64,000 nucleotides of DNA from Gammaproteobacteria bacterium (GTDB lineage: Bacteria; Pseudomonadota; Gammaproteobacteria; HTCC5015). The stretch is from the NCBI GenBank assembly GCA_026004975.1, contig BPKE01000002.1:719504-783503 (forward strand), read 5' to 3'. Shown piece after piece: positions 1-8,524 of this stretch. Position 1 is the stretch's first letter. Each line of letters begins with the position of its first letter. The notes beneath the pieces are model-generated. The model did no database searches. It saw only the letters and a list, made by a program, of their open reading frames with translations, and was not told the origin of the DNA. The position numbers and the translations under genes are program-made.

Positions 1-579
1 ACCGCCCGCGGCCTGCCGCCCCGGCCGCTCGAGGCCCTGCGCCCGGCCGTCTCCCGCGGCGCCCGCGCCCTGCTGCGGCGCGCCTTCGATCCGCCGCCGG
101 ACGGCGCCGAACTCGAGGCGCTGCGCGCCGAACTGCTGGAACGTTACGCGGCGGCGCCGGCCCGGGCCGCGCGCCTGTTTCCGGGCCTGGACGGCGTGCT
201 CGCCCGCCTCGAAGCCGCCGGCCTGCCCTGGGGGGTGGTCACCAACAAGCCCCAGGACCTGGCCGCGGCCGTGCTCGACGCCCTGGACCTGGCGCGCCGC
301 TGCGCGGTGCTCATCGGCGGCGATCGGCTTAAGCGGCCCAAGCCGGATCCCGAAGGCCTGCAGAGCGCCTGCCGGCAGTGCGCGGTGCCGCCCGCCCAGG
401 CCGTCTACCTCGGCGACGACCGGCGCGACGTCGAAGCCGCCCGCGCCGCCGGCCTCGCGGCGCTGGTCGCCGCCTGGGGATACCGCGAGGCCGAAGACGA
501 CCCGTGCCGCTGGGGCGCCGATGCTATCATCGCCGACGCCGAGGCCCTGCACGCCTGGCTGGATCCACGCCTGCCGTGA
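1..579 (+). CDS. mupP: HAD-family sugar-phosphate phosphatase, MupP/Gph-like (5' end outside window)
   Basis: The gene is open from base 1, so the N-terminus with the nucleophile DxD motif lies outside the window; 192 codons remain. The visible part has HAD motif II (VVTNKP), motif III lysine (KRPKPDP) and the acidic motif IV (YLGDDRRDVEAARAAG). These mark the phosphoglycolate phosphatase-like HAD group. In pseudomonads a close relative, MupP, dephosphorylates N-acetylmuramic acid 6-phosphate in cell-wall recycling and sits beside yciK. A yciK-like gene lies two genes downstream here, which favours MupP over glycolate salvage. The stop overlaps the GTG start of rmuC. The family is secure; the choice MupP versus Gph is inference. 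Confidence 0.8.
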   Translation, partial: TARGLPPRPLEALRPAVSRGARALLRRAFDPPPDGAELEALRAELLERYAAAPARAARLFPGLDGVLARLEAAGLPWGVVTNKPQDLAAAVLDALDLARRCAVLIGGDRLKRPKPDPEGLQSACRQCAVPPAQAVYLGDDRRDVEAARAAGLAALVAAWGYREAEDDPCRWGADAIIADAEALHAWLDPRLP

Positions 580-1829
580 CCGACCTGCCCTTCCCGCCGC
601 TGCTGCTCTGGTCCACCCTCGCCCTGGCCGCCGGCCTGCTGCTCGGCTTCGGCCTCGGCTGGGCGCTGGGCGCCCTGCGCGCCGCCCGTCTCGGCGCGGC
701 CCTGGAAGCCGAGCGCGCCGCCGGCGCGGCGCGCATCGAGGCCCTGAACGAGGCGCTGGCCAAACTCGACGCCCACTTCGCCGCTCTGGCCGGCCAGGCC
801 CTGGAGCGCAACAACGCGCTGTTCCTGAAACTCGCCGAGCAGAACCTCGACAAGCACCGCCAGGCGGCGGTCGGCGAGCTGCAACGCCGCGAGCAGGCCA
901 TCGAAGCGCTGCTGCGGCCGATCCGCGACGCCCTGGAAAAAACCGACCGGCAATTGCGCGAAATCGAAAAGGAGCGCAAGGAAAGCTTCGGCGCGCTGCG
1001 CCAGCATCTGGAGGGCCTGGCGCAAAGCCAGTTGCGCCTGCAGAAAGAAACCCAGAACCTGGTCAACGCCCTGCGCCGCCCGGAAGTGCGCGGCCAGTGG
1101 GGCGAACTGACCCTGCGCCGCCTGGTGGAGCTGGCGGGCATGAGCGAGCACTGCGATTTTTCCGAGCAGCCCAGCGTCAGCGGCGAGGGCGGCGTGCTGC
1201 GCCCCGACCTCATCGTGCGGATGCCCGACCGGCGGGAGATCGTCGTCGACGCCAAGACGCCGCTGGACGCCTATCTCACCGCCTGCCAGAGCGGCGACGA
1301 GAACGAGCGCCAGGCCGCCCTCGCCCGGCATGCGCGCAAAATGCGCGAACGCGTGCGCGAACTCGCGGCCAAGGCCTACTGGGCGCAATTCGAAAACGCA
1401 CCGGACTACGTCGTCCTGTTCGTGCCGGGCGAACACTTCTTGAGCGCCGCCCTCGAGCAGGATCCCGAACTGCTCGAGTATGCCCTGGCCAACAAGGTGA
1501 TCCTGGCCACGCCGACTACGCTCATCGCCTTGCTGCGCGCGGTGGCCTTCGGCTGGCGCCAGCAGGCGGTGGCCCGCAACGCCGAGCAGATCCGCCGCCT
1601 GGGCGAGGAACTCTACCAGCGCCTGGCGACCTTCTGCGAACACCTCGGCCGCCTGGGCGGCGCGCTCGGCAACAGCGTCGAGCACTACAACCGCGCGGTC
1701 GGCTCCCTGGAGCGCCTGGTGTTGCCGGGGGCGCGCAAATTCGTCGAACTCGGCATCGAGACGCGCAAGGAGCTCGTCGAACCCGAGCCGGTGGACAAGC
1801 AAACGCGCGGACTCGACAAGCCGACATGA
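576..1829 (+). CDS. rmuC: DNA recombination protein RmuC
   Basis: A 417-residue protein starting at a GTG that overlaps the previous stop (GTGA). It has an N-terminal membrane helix (residues about 7-30), then a long charged coiled-coil region. The conserved RmuC domain follows, recognisable by RRPEVRGQWGELTLRRLVE, the endonuclease-fold stretch IVVDAKTPLDAYL, and YVVLFVPGEHFLSAAL. RmuC limits inversions at short inverted repeats and is thought to act as a nuclease-fold protein; its exact reaction is not settled. The length agrees with the family. Its stop overlaps the ATG of hpnD, so the cluster is probably translationally coupled. Confidence 0.92.
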   Translation: MTDLPFPPLLLWSTLALAAGLLLGFGLGWALGALRAARLGAALEAERAAGAARIEALNEALAKLDAHFAALAGQALERNNALFLKLAEQNLDKHRQAAVGELQRREQAIEALLRPIRDALEKTDRQLREIEKERKESFGALRQHLEGLAQSQLRLQKETQNLVNALRRPEVRGQWGELTLRRLVELAGMSEHCDFSEQPSVSGEGGVLRPDLIVRMPDRREIVVDAKTPLDAYLTACQSGDENERQAALARHARKMRERVRELAAKAYWAQFENAPDYVVLFVPGEHFLSAALEQDPELLEYALANKVILATPTTLIALLRAVAFGWRQQAVARNAEQIRRLGEELYQRLATFCEHLGRLGGALGNSVEHYNRAVGSLERLVLPGARKFVELGIETRKELVEPEPVDKQTRGLDKPT

Positions 1830-2686
1830 ACCCGGAGCGCCACTGCCGGCGGCTGGCGGCCGCCAGCGGCTCGAACTTCCACCTCGCCTTCCGTTTCCTG
1901 CCCGCGCCGCAGCGCCGGGCGATCACCGCCCTGTACGCCTTCTGCCGGCTGGTCGACGACGCCGTCGACGACGAAGCCGGCGACGGCGCGCGGCGCCTGG
2001 CCGAATGGCGCGCCGAGCTCGATCGGCTGTACGCCGGCCGGCCGACCCACCCGGTGACCCAGGCACTCGCCGAGGCCGTCGCCCGCTACGGACTCGACCG
2101 GGCCTACTTCGAGGAACTGCTCGACGGCATGGCGATGGACCTGCAGCACACCCGCTACCCGGATTTCAAGGCCCTGCAGTTGTACTGCTATCGGGTGGCG
2201 TCCGTGGTGGGCATCCTGTGCGCCCACGTCTTCGGTTTCAGCGACCGGCGCACCCTCGACTACGCCCACGACCTCGGCCTCGCCCTGCAGCTCATCAACA
2301 TCCTGCGCGACGCCGGCGAGGACGCGCGCCGCGGCCGCATCTACATCCCGCAGGACGAGCTCGCCGCCTTCGGCGTGCGGCCCGAGGCCCTGCAGCGGCG
2401 CCACACCACCCCGGCACTGCAAGCGCTGTTCGCCCACCAGGCCCGGCGGGCCCGCGCCGGCCTCGAGAACGCGCGGCGCAAGCTGCCCGAAGCGGATCGC
2501 TTGCGGCAGCGTCCCGGGATGGTCATGGCGGCGCTCTACGAAGCGCTGCTCGACCGGATCGAGCGCGGCGGCTACCGGGTGCTCGAGCAACGCCATCGAC
2601 TGCCGACAGTGAATAAACTCGTGGTCGCCTGGCGCGCCTGGCGGCACGCCGGACGACCGGCCGATCGAAGAGGAGCGACGACATGA
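1826..2686 (+). CDS. hpnD: presqualene diphosphate synthase HpnD (squalene/phytoene synthase family)
   Basis: A 286-residue protein whose ATG overlaps the rmuC stop (ATGA). It carries both aspartate-rich prenyl-diphosphate motifs: DDAVDD near residue 35 and the HpnD-like NILRDAGEDARRGRIYIPQ in the second half. HpnD condenses two farnesyl diphosphates to presqualene diphosphate, which HpnC and HpnE convert to squalene for hopanoids. Neither partner gene is in this window. The alternative is a generic squalene/phytoene synthase; the RRGRIYIPQDEL stretch is typical of HpnD. Its stop overlaps the next ATG, placing it in a four-gene overlapping run. Confidence 0.85.
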   Translation: MNPERHCRRLAAASGSNFHLAFRFLPAPQRRAITALYAFCRLVDDAVDDEAGDGARRLAEWRAELDRLYAGRPTHPVTQALAEAVARYGLDRAYFEELLDGMAMDLQHTRYPDFKALQLYCYRVASVVGILCAHVFGFSDRRTLDYAHDLGLALQLINILRDAGEDARRGRIYIPQDELAAFGVRPEALQRRHTTPALQALFAHQARRARAGLENARRKLPEADRLRQRPGMVMAALYEALLDRIERGGYRVLEQRHRLPTVNKLVVAWRAWRHAGRPADRRGATT

Positions 2687-3432
2687 AGCCGACCGGAGAA
2701 GGCGATTTCACCGACCGCGTGGTGTTGGTCACCGGCGCCGGCGGCGGCCTCGGCGCCGCCGTCGCGCACGCGCTCGGCGTGCGCGGCGCCACCGTGGTGC
2801 TGCTCGGCCGTCGCGTGCCGGCGCTCGAGGCGCTCTACGACCGCATCCTCGCCGACGGCGGCGCGCAGCCCGCGATCTACCCCCTGAACCTGGAGGGGGC
2901 GACGCCGAAGGACTACGCCGACCTCGCCGACGCCGTCGCCGACCGGCTCGGCCGGCTCGACGCCCTGGTCCACCTGGCCGCCACCGCGCAAGCGCCCTGC
3001 CCGATCGTCGACCACGACCCGCTGGCCTGGCAGCGCGTCCTGCACGTCAACCTCACCGCCCCGTTCCTCCTCAGCCAGGCCTGCCTGGAGCTGTTGCGTC
3101 GGGCGCCGGACGGCCGGCTGTTGTTCACCACCCACCGGCTGGACAAGGCCTACTGGGGGGCCTACGCGGTCTCCAAAGCGGGCCTCGAACGCCTGGCGGC
3201 GGTGCTCGCCGACGAGCTCGACGTCGCCCCGCGCGTCGCCGTCAACGTCATCGAGCCGGGGCCGGTGGCCTCGCCGATGATGCAGCGCCTGTTCCCCGGC
3301 ATGGCGCCCGAGGAACTGCGCCCGGTCGAAGAAGCGGTGCGCGGCGTGCTCTGGGCGCTCGGCCCCGAGGCGGCCGGCCTGAGCGGCCGCCTGATCCCCG
3401 CCCTGGCGCCGCAGGATCACCGCCCGCTGTGA
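2683..3432 (+). CDS. short-chain dehydrogenase/reductase, YciK-like
   Basis: A 249-residue Rossmann-fold SDR with the cofactor motif TGAGGGLG near residue 18, an LVHLAATAQ stretch in place of the classical NNAG motif, and the catalytic YxxxK as YAVSK. The segment WGAYAVSKAGLE and the C-terminal NVIEPGPV resemble the YciK group of gammaproteobacteria. The usual catalytic serine position is occupied by threonine (LLFTTHRL), so activity may be altered. The substrate is unknown. It follows hpnD with a 4-base overlap, and the nearby MupP-like gene matches the known mupP-yciK neighbourhood. Confidence 0.82.
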   Translation: MKPTGEGDFTDRVVLVTGAGGGLGAAVAHALGVRGATVVLLGRRVPALEALYDRILADGGAQPAIYPLNLEGATPKDYADLADAVADRLGRLDALVHLAATAQAPCPIVDHDPLAWQRVLHVNLTAPFLLSQACLELLRRAPDGRLLFTTHRLDKAYWGAYAVSKAGLERLAAVLADELDVAPRVAVNVIEPGPVASPMMQRLFPGMAPEELRPVEEAVRGVLWALGPEAAGLSGRLIPALAPQDHRPL

Positions 3433-3451
3433 CGCCCGCCGCGGCGGCCGC

Positions 3452-3482
3452 TTGCCGCCGCCGCGGCCCCTTCGTGTAGAAT
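3452..3482 (+). promoter_or_regulatory. possible sigma70 promoter of the ABC exporter operon
   Basis: TTGCCG at 3452-3457 and TAGAAT at 3477-3482, with a longish 19-base spacer, lie in the 196-base gap before the ATPase gene. Apart from this and GC-rich inverted stretches, I see nothing else in the gap. Confidence 0.4.
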
Positions 3483-3628
3483 CCGGCCCGGCCGGGAACT
3501 CGCCGAGGTCCCGCCCGGTCCATCGCCCCGCGCGCCTCGCCGGGCAGACGAGACGCGCCGCCCGCAGGCGAATCGCGCCCCCGCCCGGCTTTCGGGGGCA
3601 GACAAGAAAAAACGAGGAGGCTTTCGCG

Positions 3629-4570
3629 ATGATCCATGCGGAATCCTTGACCCGCAAATACGGCGATTTCACCGCCGTGAAGGACGTGTCCTTCGACATC
3701 GGCCACGGTGAAATCGTCGGTCTGCTGGGCCACAACGGCGCCGGCAAAACCACCATCATGAAAATGCTCACCGGCTACCTGGAACCGACCGACGGTCGCA
3801 TCGAAATCGACGGCATCGACATCGGCGAGGACCGCGAAGCGGTGCAGCAGCGCATCGGCTACTTGCCGGAGAACTGTCCCCTGTACCCGGAAATGACCGT
3901 GGTCGAGTTCCTCGAGTACGCCGCGGCCCTGCACGACGTGCCCGAAAACGAACGGCCGGGCCGGATCCGGGAAGCGATCCGCTTGACCGAACTCGAGGAC
4001 AAGGCGCTCGCGCCGATCGCCACCTTGTCGCGCGGCTACCGCCAGCGCACCGGTGTCGCCCAGGCCATCCTGCACCGACCCAAGATCCTCATCCTCGACG
4101 AGCCCACCAACGGGCTCGACCCGACGCAGATCCTGCACATGCGCGACCTGATCCGCACCCTGGCCAAGGACGCCACCGTCATCCTCTCCACCCACATCCT
4201 CCAGGAAGTCCAGGCGGTGTGCGAACGCGTGATGATCATCCGCGACGGCCGCCTCGCCCTGGATGCCCGCATGGACGCGCTCGGCCGTTATCCGCGCTGG
4301 GTGGTGGTCAGCGACGCCGAGGGCGGCGCGCTCGAGGCGGCGCTGCGCGCCGTGCCCGGCGTGCGCGACTGCCGCGTGGAAGACGCCGGCGACGGCCGCC
4401 GCCGCGCGCTGCTCGACGTGGAACGCGAAGCGGCCGACGCGCTCGGACCCAAGCTCGCCCGGCGGGTGATCGAACAAGGTTGGGCGCTGTTCGAGCTGTA
4501 CCGCGAGCGCCGCGACCTGGAAACCATTTTCGGCGAGATCAGCAACGGGGGGGTGGCCGGCCATGCCTGA
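3629..4570 (+). CDS. ABC transporter ATP-binding protein, GldA-like
   Basis: A 313-residue ABC ATPase. Walker A is GHNGAGKTT near residue 36; the signature is degenerate (LSRGYRQRTG); Walker B is ILILDEPTNGLD; the switch histidine is in STHIL. An extra C-terminal region of about 90 residues follows the ATPase domain, as in ABC-2 exporters of the GldA/NosF/CcmA kind. The start is supported by a strong GAGGAGG ribosome site at 3614-3620. The gene overlaps the permease-GldG fusion by 8 bases, and the pair with the DUF4340 gene forms a three-gene exporter operon. The substrate is unknown. Outside Bacteroidetes such loci are not tied to gliding. Confidence 0.9.
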   Translation: MIHAESLTRKYGDFTAVKDVSFDIGHGEIVGLLGHNGAGKTTIMKMLTGYLEPTDGRIEIDGIDIGEDREAVQQRIGYLPENCPLYPEMTVVEFLEYAAALHDVPENERPGRIREAIRLTELEDKALAPIATLSRGYRQRTGVAQAILHRPKILILDEPTNGLDPTQILHMRDLIRTLAKDATVILSTHILQEVQAVCERVMIIRDGRLALDARMDALGRYPRWVVVSDAEGGALEAALRAVPGVRDCRVEDAGDGRRRALLDVEREAADALGPKLARRVIEQGWALFELYRERRDLETIFGEISNGGVAGHA

Positions 4571-7427
4571 GATCCTGCGCATCGCCCGCAAGGAATTCAC
4601 CGCCTTCTTCACCTCGCCGATCGCCTACATCTTCCTCGGCACCTTCCTGGCGGTGACCTTGTTCGTGTTCTTCTGGGTGGAGACCTTCTTCGCCCGCAAC
4701 ATCGCCGACGTGCGCCCGCTGTTCGAGTGGATGCCGCTGCTGCTGATCTTCCTGGTGGCGGCCGTGACCATGCGCATGTGGGCCGAAGAACGGCGCAGCG
4801 GCACGCTCGAGTTCCTGCTCACCGCGCCCGTCAGCCCGCTGCAACTGGTGCTCGGCAAGTTCCTCGCCTGCCTGGGCCTGGTGGCGGTGGCGCTGGCCCT
4901 GACGTTGCCGCTGCCGATCACCATCGCCGTCCTCGGCGACCTGGACTGGGGACCGGTGATCGGCGGTTACGTCGCCAGCCTGTTCCTGGCGGCGGCCTAC
5001 ATCGCCATCGGGCTGTTCGTCAGCTCGCGCAGTGACAACCAGATCGTCAGCCTGATCGTCACCACGGTCGTCTGCGGACTGTTCTACCTGCTCGGCTCCA
5101 GCGCGCTCACCGACCTGGCCGGCACGCGCCTGACCGAGTGGCTGCAGCGGCTCGGAACCGGCGCGCGTTTCGCCTCGATCACCCGCGGCGTCATCGACCT
5201 CAGGGACTTGTACTACTACCTGAGTCTGGTCATCACCTTCCTGGCGCTGAACGTCTTCGTCCTCGAGTGGCTGCGCTGGCAGGGCAACCGTCGCGGCGGC
5301 CAGCACGGCCGCTGGGCGCTGCTGACCGCCCTCGTGATCGCCAACGCGCTGGCGGCCAACGTCTGGCTGGCGCGGGTCGGCTGGGCGCGCATCGACCTCA
5401 CCGAGGGCAACCTGTATTCGATCTCGGACGTGACCCGCGAGACGCTGCGCTCGCTGCGTGAGCCGCTGCTGATCCGAGGCTACTTCAGCAAGCAGACCCA
5501 CCCCCTGCTCGCCCCGCTGGTTCCACAACTGCGCGACCTGATGGAGGAATACCGCGTCGCCGGTGGCGACCGGGTGCGCGTGGAAATCATCGACCCGGCC
5601 GAGCACCCCGACCTCGAACGCGAGGCGGCCGAGAAATACGACATCGAGCCGGTGCCCTTCCAGATCGCCAGCAAATACCAGGCCTCGGTCGTCAACTCCT
5701 ACTTCGACATCCTCGTCAAGTACGGCGACCAGTACGAAACGCTGGGCTACGAGGACCTGATCGAGTTCAAGGCGCGGCGCGCCTCGGTGACCGAGCTGGA
5801 CGTCGAACTGCGCAACCCCGAGTACGATCTCACCCGCGCGATCCGCAAGGTGGTCGCCGCCTACCGCGCCTCGGGCACGCTGTTTCGCGAGCTCGAACGC
5901 CCGGTGACCCTGCACGCCTTCGTTTCGCCGGCCGACAACCTGCCGCCGCCGCTCGACCAGCTGCGCCGCTCGCTGGACAAGGTCGTCGAAGACTTCAAGG
6001 CCCGCGCCGGCGACAAATTCCAGGTCGAAATCGTCGATCCGGCCACGCGCGACGCGGCCTTCGTCCAGGAACTGGCCGAACGCTACGGCTTCCGGCCGCT
6101 GACCATCGGCCTGCTCGACCCGCGGCAGGTGTGGTTCCACCTCGTTCTCGAAGACGGCCGCCGGACCGTGCCGGTGACGCTGCCCGAAAGCCTGAGCGAA
6201 AACGGCCTGAAGGCGAACATCGAGAACGCCGTCAAACGGTTCTCCGGCGGCTTCCTCAAGACCATCGCCCTGTACACGCCCGACGAACCCGCCGGCGGGC
6301 CGATGGGCGGCCGGGGCAAATCCTTCGCCTGGCTGCGCGACCGGCTCGAACAGGAACACGACGTGCGCAGCGCCGACCTGAAGGACGGCCGCGTGCCGGC
6401 CGGCAGCGACCTGTTGTTCCTGGCCGCGCCGCTCAACCTCGACGAAAAGCAGCGGTTCGCCGTCGACCAGTTCCTCATGCAGGGCGGCACCGTGGTGCTG
6501 GCGACCTCCGCCTTCGACGTCGACCTGATGGGGGGGCTCTCGGCGCACCAGAATCCCTCCGGCCTGGAGGACTGGCTCGCCCACCACGGCATCACGATCG
6601 CCAAGACCATGGTCCTCGACCCGCAGAGCAGCCTGTTCCCGGTGCCCGTCAACCGGCGCGTCAACGGCTTCGTGATCCGGGAGACGCGGGTGCTCAATTA
6701 CCCCTACTTCGTCGAGATCCGCGACGACGGCATCAACCACGACACCAGCCTGACGAGCGGCCTGCACGAGGTCACCATGAGCTGGGCCTCGCCGCTGTCG
6801 ATCGACGAGGAAAAGAACGCCGGCCGCACGGTGACCCCCCTGCTGTACTCCTCGCCGGCCGCCTGGACCTCCGACAGCCTGGCCGTGCAACCCGATCCGA
6901 ACGCGCCCGATGCCGGCTTCACGCCCAAGCCCGGCGAAGGGCGCAAGCTGCTCGGCGTCGTCATCGAGGGCGCCTTCGATTCCTTCTTCAAGGGCAAACC
7001 GTCGCCGCTGGCCGAGCGCAAGGAAACGGAAAACGAGACGGACCAGAAGGAAGACGACGAACCGGTGATCTCCGGCGTCATCGAGCGCTCCCCCGAGTCG
7101 GCGCGGCTGATCGTGCTGGCCTCCAACACCTTCCTGACCGACACCGTGCTGCAACTCATGTCCGCCAGCCGCGGCACCCAGTACCTCAACCCCGTGCAAC
7201 TGGCCGGCAACGCCGTGGACTGGTCACTCGAAGACCGCGGCCTGCTCGCGCTGCGCGGCCGCGCGCATTTCAGCCGCACCCTCGAGCCGCTGGATCGCAA
7301 GGCGCAGTTGTTCTGGGAATACCTCAACTACGCCCTGGGCGCGCTCGGCCTGTTCCTGGTCTGGCTGCTCCACCGCGCCCTGCGCGCCCGCAGCCTGGCG
7401 CGTTACCGGCAGTGGTTGAGCGCATAA
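4563..7427 (+). CDS. ABC-2 permease (GldF-like) fused to GldG-like domain
   Basis: A 954-residue fusion. Residues 1-240 form an ABC-2 permease with about six hydrophobic segments (AYIFLGTFLAVTLFVFFWVE, LLLIFLVAAVTMRMWAEERR and others). A further membrane helix near residues 255-275 begins the GldG-like half. That half holds the periplasmic region typical of the family (RIDLTEGNLYSISDVTRETL; later LLFLAAPLNLDEKQRFAVDQFL) and ends in a last membrane helix (ALGALGLFLVWLLHRAL). GldF and GldG are often separate genes; here one polypeptide supplies both. The domains suggest an exporter with a large periplasmic arm. The start overlaps the ATPase gene and the next gene follows after 15 bases. Confidence 0.88.
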   Translation: MPEILRIARKEFTAFFTSPIAYIFLGTFLAVTLFVFFWVETFFARNIADVRPLFEWMPLLLIFLVAAVTMRMWAEERRSGTLEFLLTAPVSPLQLVLGKFLACLGLVAVALALTLPLPITIAVLGDLDWGPVIGGYVASLFLAAAYIAIGLFVSSRSDNQIVSLIVTTVVCGLFYLLGSSALTDLAGTRLTEWLQRLGTGARFASITRGVIDLRDLYYYLSLVITFLALNVFVLEWLRWQGNRRGGQHGRWALLTALVIANALAANVWLARVGWARIDLTEGNLYSISDVTRETLRSLREPLLIRGYFSKQTHPLLAPLVPQLRDLMEEYRVAGGDRVRVEIIDPAEHPDLEREAAEKYDIEPVPFQIASKYQASVVNSYFDILVKYGDQYETLGYEDLIEFKARRASVTELDVELRNPEYDLTRAIRKVVAAYRASGTLFRELERPVTLHAFVSPADNLPPPLDQLRRSLDKVVEDFKARAGDKFQVEIVDPATRDAAFVQELAERYGFRPLTIGLLDPRQVWFHLVLEDGRRTVPVTLPESLSENGLKANIENAVKRFSGGFLKTIALYTPDEPAGGPMGGRGKSFAWLRDRLEQEHDVRSADLKDGRVPAGSDLLFLAAPLNLDEKQRFAVDQFLMQGGTVVLATSAFDVDLMGGLSAHQNPSGLEDWLAHHGITIAKTMVLDPQSSLFPVPVNRRVNGFVIRETRVLNYPYFVEIRDDGINHDTSLTSGLHEVTMSWASPLSIDEEKNAGRTVTPLLYSSPAAWTSDSLAVQPDPNAPDAGFTPKPGEGRKLLGVVIEGAFDSFFKGKPSPLAERKETENETDQKEDDEPVISGVIERSPESARLIVLASNTFLTDTVLQLMSASRGTQYLNPVQLAGNAVDWSLEDRGLLALRGRAHFSRTLEPLDRKAQLFWEYLNYALGALGLFLVWLLHRALRARSLARYRQWLSA

Positions 7428-7442
7428 CACGGGAGGCGGAAC

Positions 7443-8441
7443 ATGAAGACCTTCAAACTCATTCCCATCCTCTCCGGATTGCTGCTGCTGCAGATCGCCC
7501 TGGCCGTCGCCCTGTACGTCGCGCCCCGCGGCTACGACACGGCGCCGGCCGGGCAACCGCTGCTGGCCGGCGTCGATTTGGACGCCGTGGACGCCCTGAG
7601 CATCGAAAGCCGCGACGGCAAGACACGGCTGGTGAAGCGCGACGGACGCTGGTGGGTCGAGGCCCTCGACTTCCCGGCCGACGCCGATCAGCTCGAAAAA
7701 CTGTTCGACGCCCTGCGCAACATGCAGAAGGGCTGGCCGGTGGCGACCACGGACGAGGCGGCCGAGCGCTTCAAGGTCGCTGAAAGCGATTTCGAGCGGC
7801 GCCTGACCCTGGAAAAGGACGGTGAGCCCGTCGCCGTGCTCTATGTCGGCAGCTCGCCGGGCGTGCGCCGCGCCCACGTCCGCCTCGACGATGAAGCGCC
7901 GATCTACGCCGTCGAATTCAGCGTCTACCAGGCGCGCAGCGGCGACCAGGACTGGATCGACGAAAACATCCTCAAGCGCGCCGCCGACGCCGTCACGCGC
8001 ATCGAGGTCGACGGCCTGGCGCTGATCCACGACGACGACGGCGCATGGCGCCTGCCCGACCCCGATCCGGGCAAGGAGACCGACCCGGACCAGGCGCGGC
8101 TGCTCGCCGACAAGATCCTCAACCTGCAGGTCGAGCGCGTGCTGGGCCGCGAACCGGCCGAGCGCGACAAGCTGAACGAGCCGGCCCATCGCATCCGCCT
8201 GAGCTTCAAGGACGGCGGCCCGGTCGAATACGCGGTCAGCCCGCTGGAAGACAAGGCCTGGATTCTCAAGAGCAGCGACAACGACCATTACTTCCGCGTC
8301 GCCCAGTGGGCCCTGCGCAGCGTCTTCGAAACCGATCGCGCCAAGTTGCAACGCGCGGCCCAACCACCGGCCGAGGAGGAGGAAAAGGCCGACACCCCGG
8401 CAGCCGATGCCGAAGCGGCCGAAGAAACCAAGGACGGTTGA
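7443..8441 (+). CDS. DUF4340 domain-containing membrane-anchored protein
   Basis: A 332-residue protein with one N-terminal membrane helix (LIPILSGLLLLQIALAVALY) and a large, probably periplasmic body. The stretches VDAVDALSIESRDGKTRLVKR and RWWVEALDFPADADQLEKL are typical of DUF4340. The C-terminal 25 residues are acidic and low in complexity. DUF4340 genes regularly follow gldA-gldFG type transporters, and the 15-base spacing here fits one operon. The molecular role is unknown; a partner of the GldG-like periplasmic arm is a reasonable inference. A good ribosome site (GGGAGG) precedes the ATG. Confidence 0.82.
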   Translation: MKTFKLIPILSGLLLLQIALAVALYVAPRGYDTAPAGQPLLAGVDLDAVDALSIESRDGKTRLVKRDGRWWVEALDFPADADQLEKLFDALRNMQKGWPVATTDEAAERFKVAESDFERRLTLEKDGEPVAVLYVGSSPGVRRAHVRLDDEAPIYAVEFSVYQARSGDQDWIDENILKRAADAVTRIEVDGLALIHDDDGAWRLPDPDPGKETDPDQARLLADKILNLQVERVLGREPAERDKLNEPAHRIRLSFKDGGPVEYAVSPLEDKAWILKSSDNDHYFRVAQWALRSVFETDRAKLQRAAQPPAEEEEKADTPAADAEAAEETKDG

Positions 8442-8460
8442 AGCGCGGCGACCCGATGCG

Positions 8461-8492
8461 AACAGGGCGGCCGACGGCCGCCCTGTTTTTTT
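8461..8492 (+). terminator. Rho-independent terminator after the ABC exporter operon
   Basis: A perfect 12-base stem (8461-8472 pairing with 8476-8487) with the three-base loop GAC, followed by a run of T through 8492. It sits 20 bases after the DUF4340 stop, between convergent genes. Confidence 0.93.
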
Positions 8493-8524
8493 CGCCCTGC
8501 GTTTTTTCGCCCTGCGGCCGGCCG

